From Acidimicrobiia bacterium (GTDB lineage: Bacteria > Actinomycetota > Acidimicrobiia > Acidimicrobiales > Aldehydirespiratoraceae): a stretch of DNA of 5,194 nucleotides. Location: NCBI GenBank assembly GCA_022824605.1, contig JAJDZO010000301.1, forward strand, positions 1 through 5,194, in the 5' to 3' direction. How positions within the stretch are numbered: position 1 is the stretch's first letter; every line of letters begins with the position of its first letter. Positions 4,066-5,194 of this stretch are shown in pieces. Position numbers and translations under genes: made by a program. The notes beneath the pieces were generated by a model, which saw nothing but the letters and a program-made list of their open reading frames with translations, was not told where the DNA came from and did no database searches.

Positions 4066-5194
4066 TGGCTTGCGATGTTATGGGGGTGCGGCTGCATTTG
4101 CCGCGGATACGTGTGCTGGGGGTGCTCGAGGACACCGCGGCGCGCCTTGTCGTCAGCGTCGAGTCGACGTTGAGGCGGCTGAGGTGCCCGTGCTGCGGGT
4201 TCAAGTGCCACAGGGTCCATGACCGCCGCGACAAGAAGGTCACCGACTTGGACGTGTCGGGGCGGCGCGCCACGCTGGTGTGGTCGCGGCGGCGGATGGT
4301 CTGTGGCAGCTGCGGCAGCCGGTTCTTGGAGGACCACCCCGCGTTCGAGGGCGGCCTCACCGCGCGGCTGGCGCGGGCGCTGGTGGCCGACGCGAAGGTG
4401 ATGACGCTGCGCGCCGCGGCGCGCCGGCGCAAGGTGGGCTGGCACAAGATCAACGCGCTGGTGCGGGCCTGGGCGGACATCGTGGCCGAGCGCCGCCGCA
4501 GCGAGCGCTGCCGGGTGCTTTTGGTCGATGAGACCTCCATCCGCCGACGGCACCGCTATGTGACCGTGATCGTCAACGCCGACACCGGCCGCACCCTCGC
4601 GATGGTCCCGCACCGCAGCTCAGCGGCGCTTTCGGCGTTCTTGGCGCAACAGGGCCACCGCTGGTGCAAGCAGGTCAAAGTCGTCGTCACCGACGGCTCG
4701 CGCGCCTACCGCGCCGCCGTCGGCGCCCACCTCGGGCACGCCCGCCACGTCCTTGACCGGTTCCATGTCATCAGATGGTTCGCGGCCGGGCTCACACAGG
4801 TGCGCCGCGACGTGCAGCGCCGCCAGCCCCCCGGCACCACCCCCGCCTTCGACCCGGAGGTGTTCAGAGCCCGCTTCGCGCTGCTGCGCAGAGGCGACAC
4901 CCTCACCGACGCCGACCGCGAGCGCCTCGAAGGGCTCTTCGACGCCCACCCCCGCCTCAAAGCCGGCTGGCAGGCCCTCCAGGAGCTCCACGGCCTCTAC
5001 ACCGCAGGCGACCACCACAGCGCCCTCGACGCGCTCGGCCGGTTCTGTGACCTCTACGAGACCGGCGAGCTGCCCGAGTACCACGACATCGTCGACACCT
5101 TCATCGCCTGGTCCGACGAGATCCTCGCCTCACACCACGCCGGCCGACCATCCAACGGACGCATCGAGGGCACCAACAACCTGCTGCAGGTCCT
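4065..5194 (+). CDS. ISL3-family transposase (3' end beyond the window)
   Basis: 376 codons are visible with no stop; ISL3 transposases are usually about 400-450 aa, so only the end is missing. AGGAGGG at 4053-4059, five bases before the ATG, supports the start. The N-terminal zinc-binding region has C41, C44, C48 and the pair C80/C83 (CPCCGFKC and CGSC). A helix-turn-helix-like part follows at about 115-135 (LRAAARRRKVGWHKINALVRAW). The DDE catalytic domain has D155 in LLVDETSIRR, D210 in VVVTDGSRAY with the typical DRFHVIRWF after it (231-239), and E368 in GRIEGTNNL, the family signature. All three acidic residues are present and the frame is intact, so the protein is predicted to be active. 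The enzyme cuts and joins the element ends in cut-and-paste transposition. The codon use is very GC-rich. Translation is probably limited by the hairpin over its start. Confidence 0.93.
   Translation, partial: MACDVMGVRLHLPRIRVLGVLEDTAARLVVSVESTLRRLRCPCCGFKCHRVHDRRDKKVTDLDVSGRRATLVWSRRRMVCGSCGSRFLEDHPAFEGGLTARLARALVADAKVMTLRAAARRRKVGWHKINALVRAWADIVAERRRSERCRVLLVDETSIRRRHRYVTVIVNADTGRTLAMVPHRSSAALSAFLAQQGHRWCKQVKVVVTDGSRAYRAAVGAHLGHARHVLDRFHVIRWFAAGLTQVRRDVQRRQPPGTTPAFDPEVFRARFALLRRGDTLTDADRERLEGLFDAHPRLKAGWQALQELHGLYTAGDHHSALDALGRFCDLYETGELPEYHDIVDTFIAWSDEILASHHAGRPSNGRIEGTNNLLQV

Larger units (their letters stand above)
3970..5194 (+). mobile_element. ISL3-family insertion sequence, left part (right end outside the window)
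   Basis: The element is defined by its ISL3-type transposase gene (4065 to the edge). The left terminus is not certain. IstA-like sequence ends near 3955, and G-rich DNA with a near direct repeat (GTTGAGGGTC at 3989-3998 and GTTGAGGGGTC at 4002-4012) lies between it and the gene, so the terminal inverted repeat probably starts between 3970 and 4002. The start given here is an estimate. The 8-bp target duplication typical of ISL3 elements cannot be tested without the right end. It adjoins the 5' end of the IS21 remnant and probably inserted into or beside it. Confidence 0.7.

Noticed and set aside
3909..5084. Minus-strand ORFs opposite the ISL3 transposase
   Set aside because: They are antisense to an intact gene with all DDE residues and have no motifs of their own.
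1..5194. CRISPR array or tandem repeats
   Set aside because: No short direct repeats with regular spacing were found; the only repeats are the two 225-bp copies and the small one near 3989-4012.

Overview
The window is GC-rich, with strong G/C preference at third codon positions, Shine-Dalgarno sites of the AGGAGG type, and transposases of the kind common in Actinomycetota. I read it as an accessory, decayed region of an actinobacterial chromosome or plasmid. The species cannot be named from this sequence. The ISL3 gene runs off the right edge.

Left part (1-1140). A minus-strand DUF3800 gene (131-892) ends before a clear minus-strand rho-independent terminator (5-29). Its family-like sequence starts only at about 769. 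Everything upstream in that ORF is antisense to a 225-bp repeat (copy A, 770-994), so the usual DUF3800 N-terminus with its DES(G)-type motif is gone. The repeat carries the start of a small plus-strand gene of unknown function, which continues in copy A to about 1139.

Middle (1140-2740). A short plus-strand ORF with an HRSWTG motif (1150-1398) is followed, in the same frame after one TGA, by the C-terminal half of a macro domain (1408-1665). On the minus strand lies what looks like an intact two-gene unit: a 159-aa three-helix membrane protein (1887-2366) with a good RBS, and a 43-aa basic ORF (1751-1882) starting 4 nt after its stop. Copy B of the repeat (2516-2740) sits just upstream of this unit, with the same unknown gene cut after about 53 codons.

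Right part (2740-5194). A 64-aa HicB/DUF1902-like gene (2901-3095) with a GGAGG site is followed by a twice-frameshifted, truncated IS21-family IstA on the minus strand (3096-3955). An apparently intact ISL3-family element then starts (transposase 4065 to the edge). A 55-nt near-perfect inverted repeat (4011-4065) covers the RBS and the first base of the ATG of the ISL3 transposase, which suggests a translational block on read-through mRNA.

Overall, the window looks like debris of several defence- or toxin-antitoxin-type genes joined at abrupt breakpoints, with mobile elements on the right. The best candidates for something functional and undescribed are the membrane protein plus 43-aa ORF, and the hairpin that masks the ISL3 start site.
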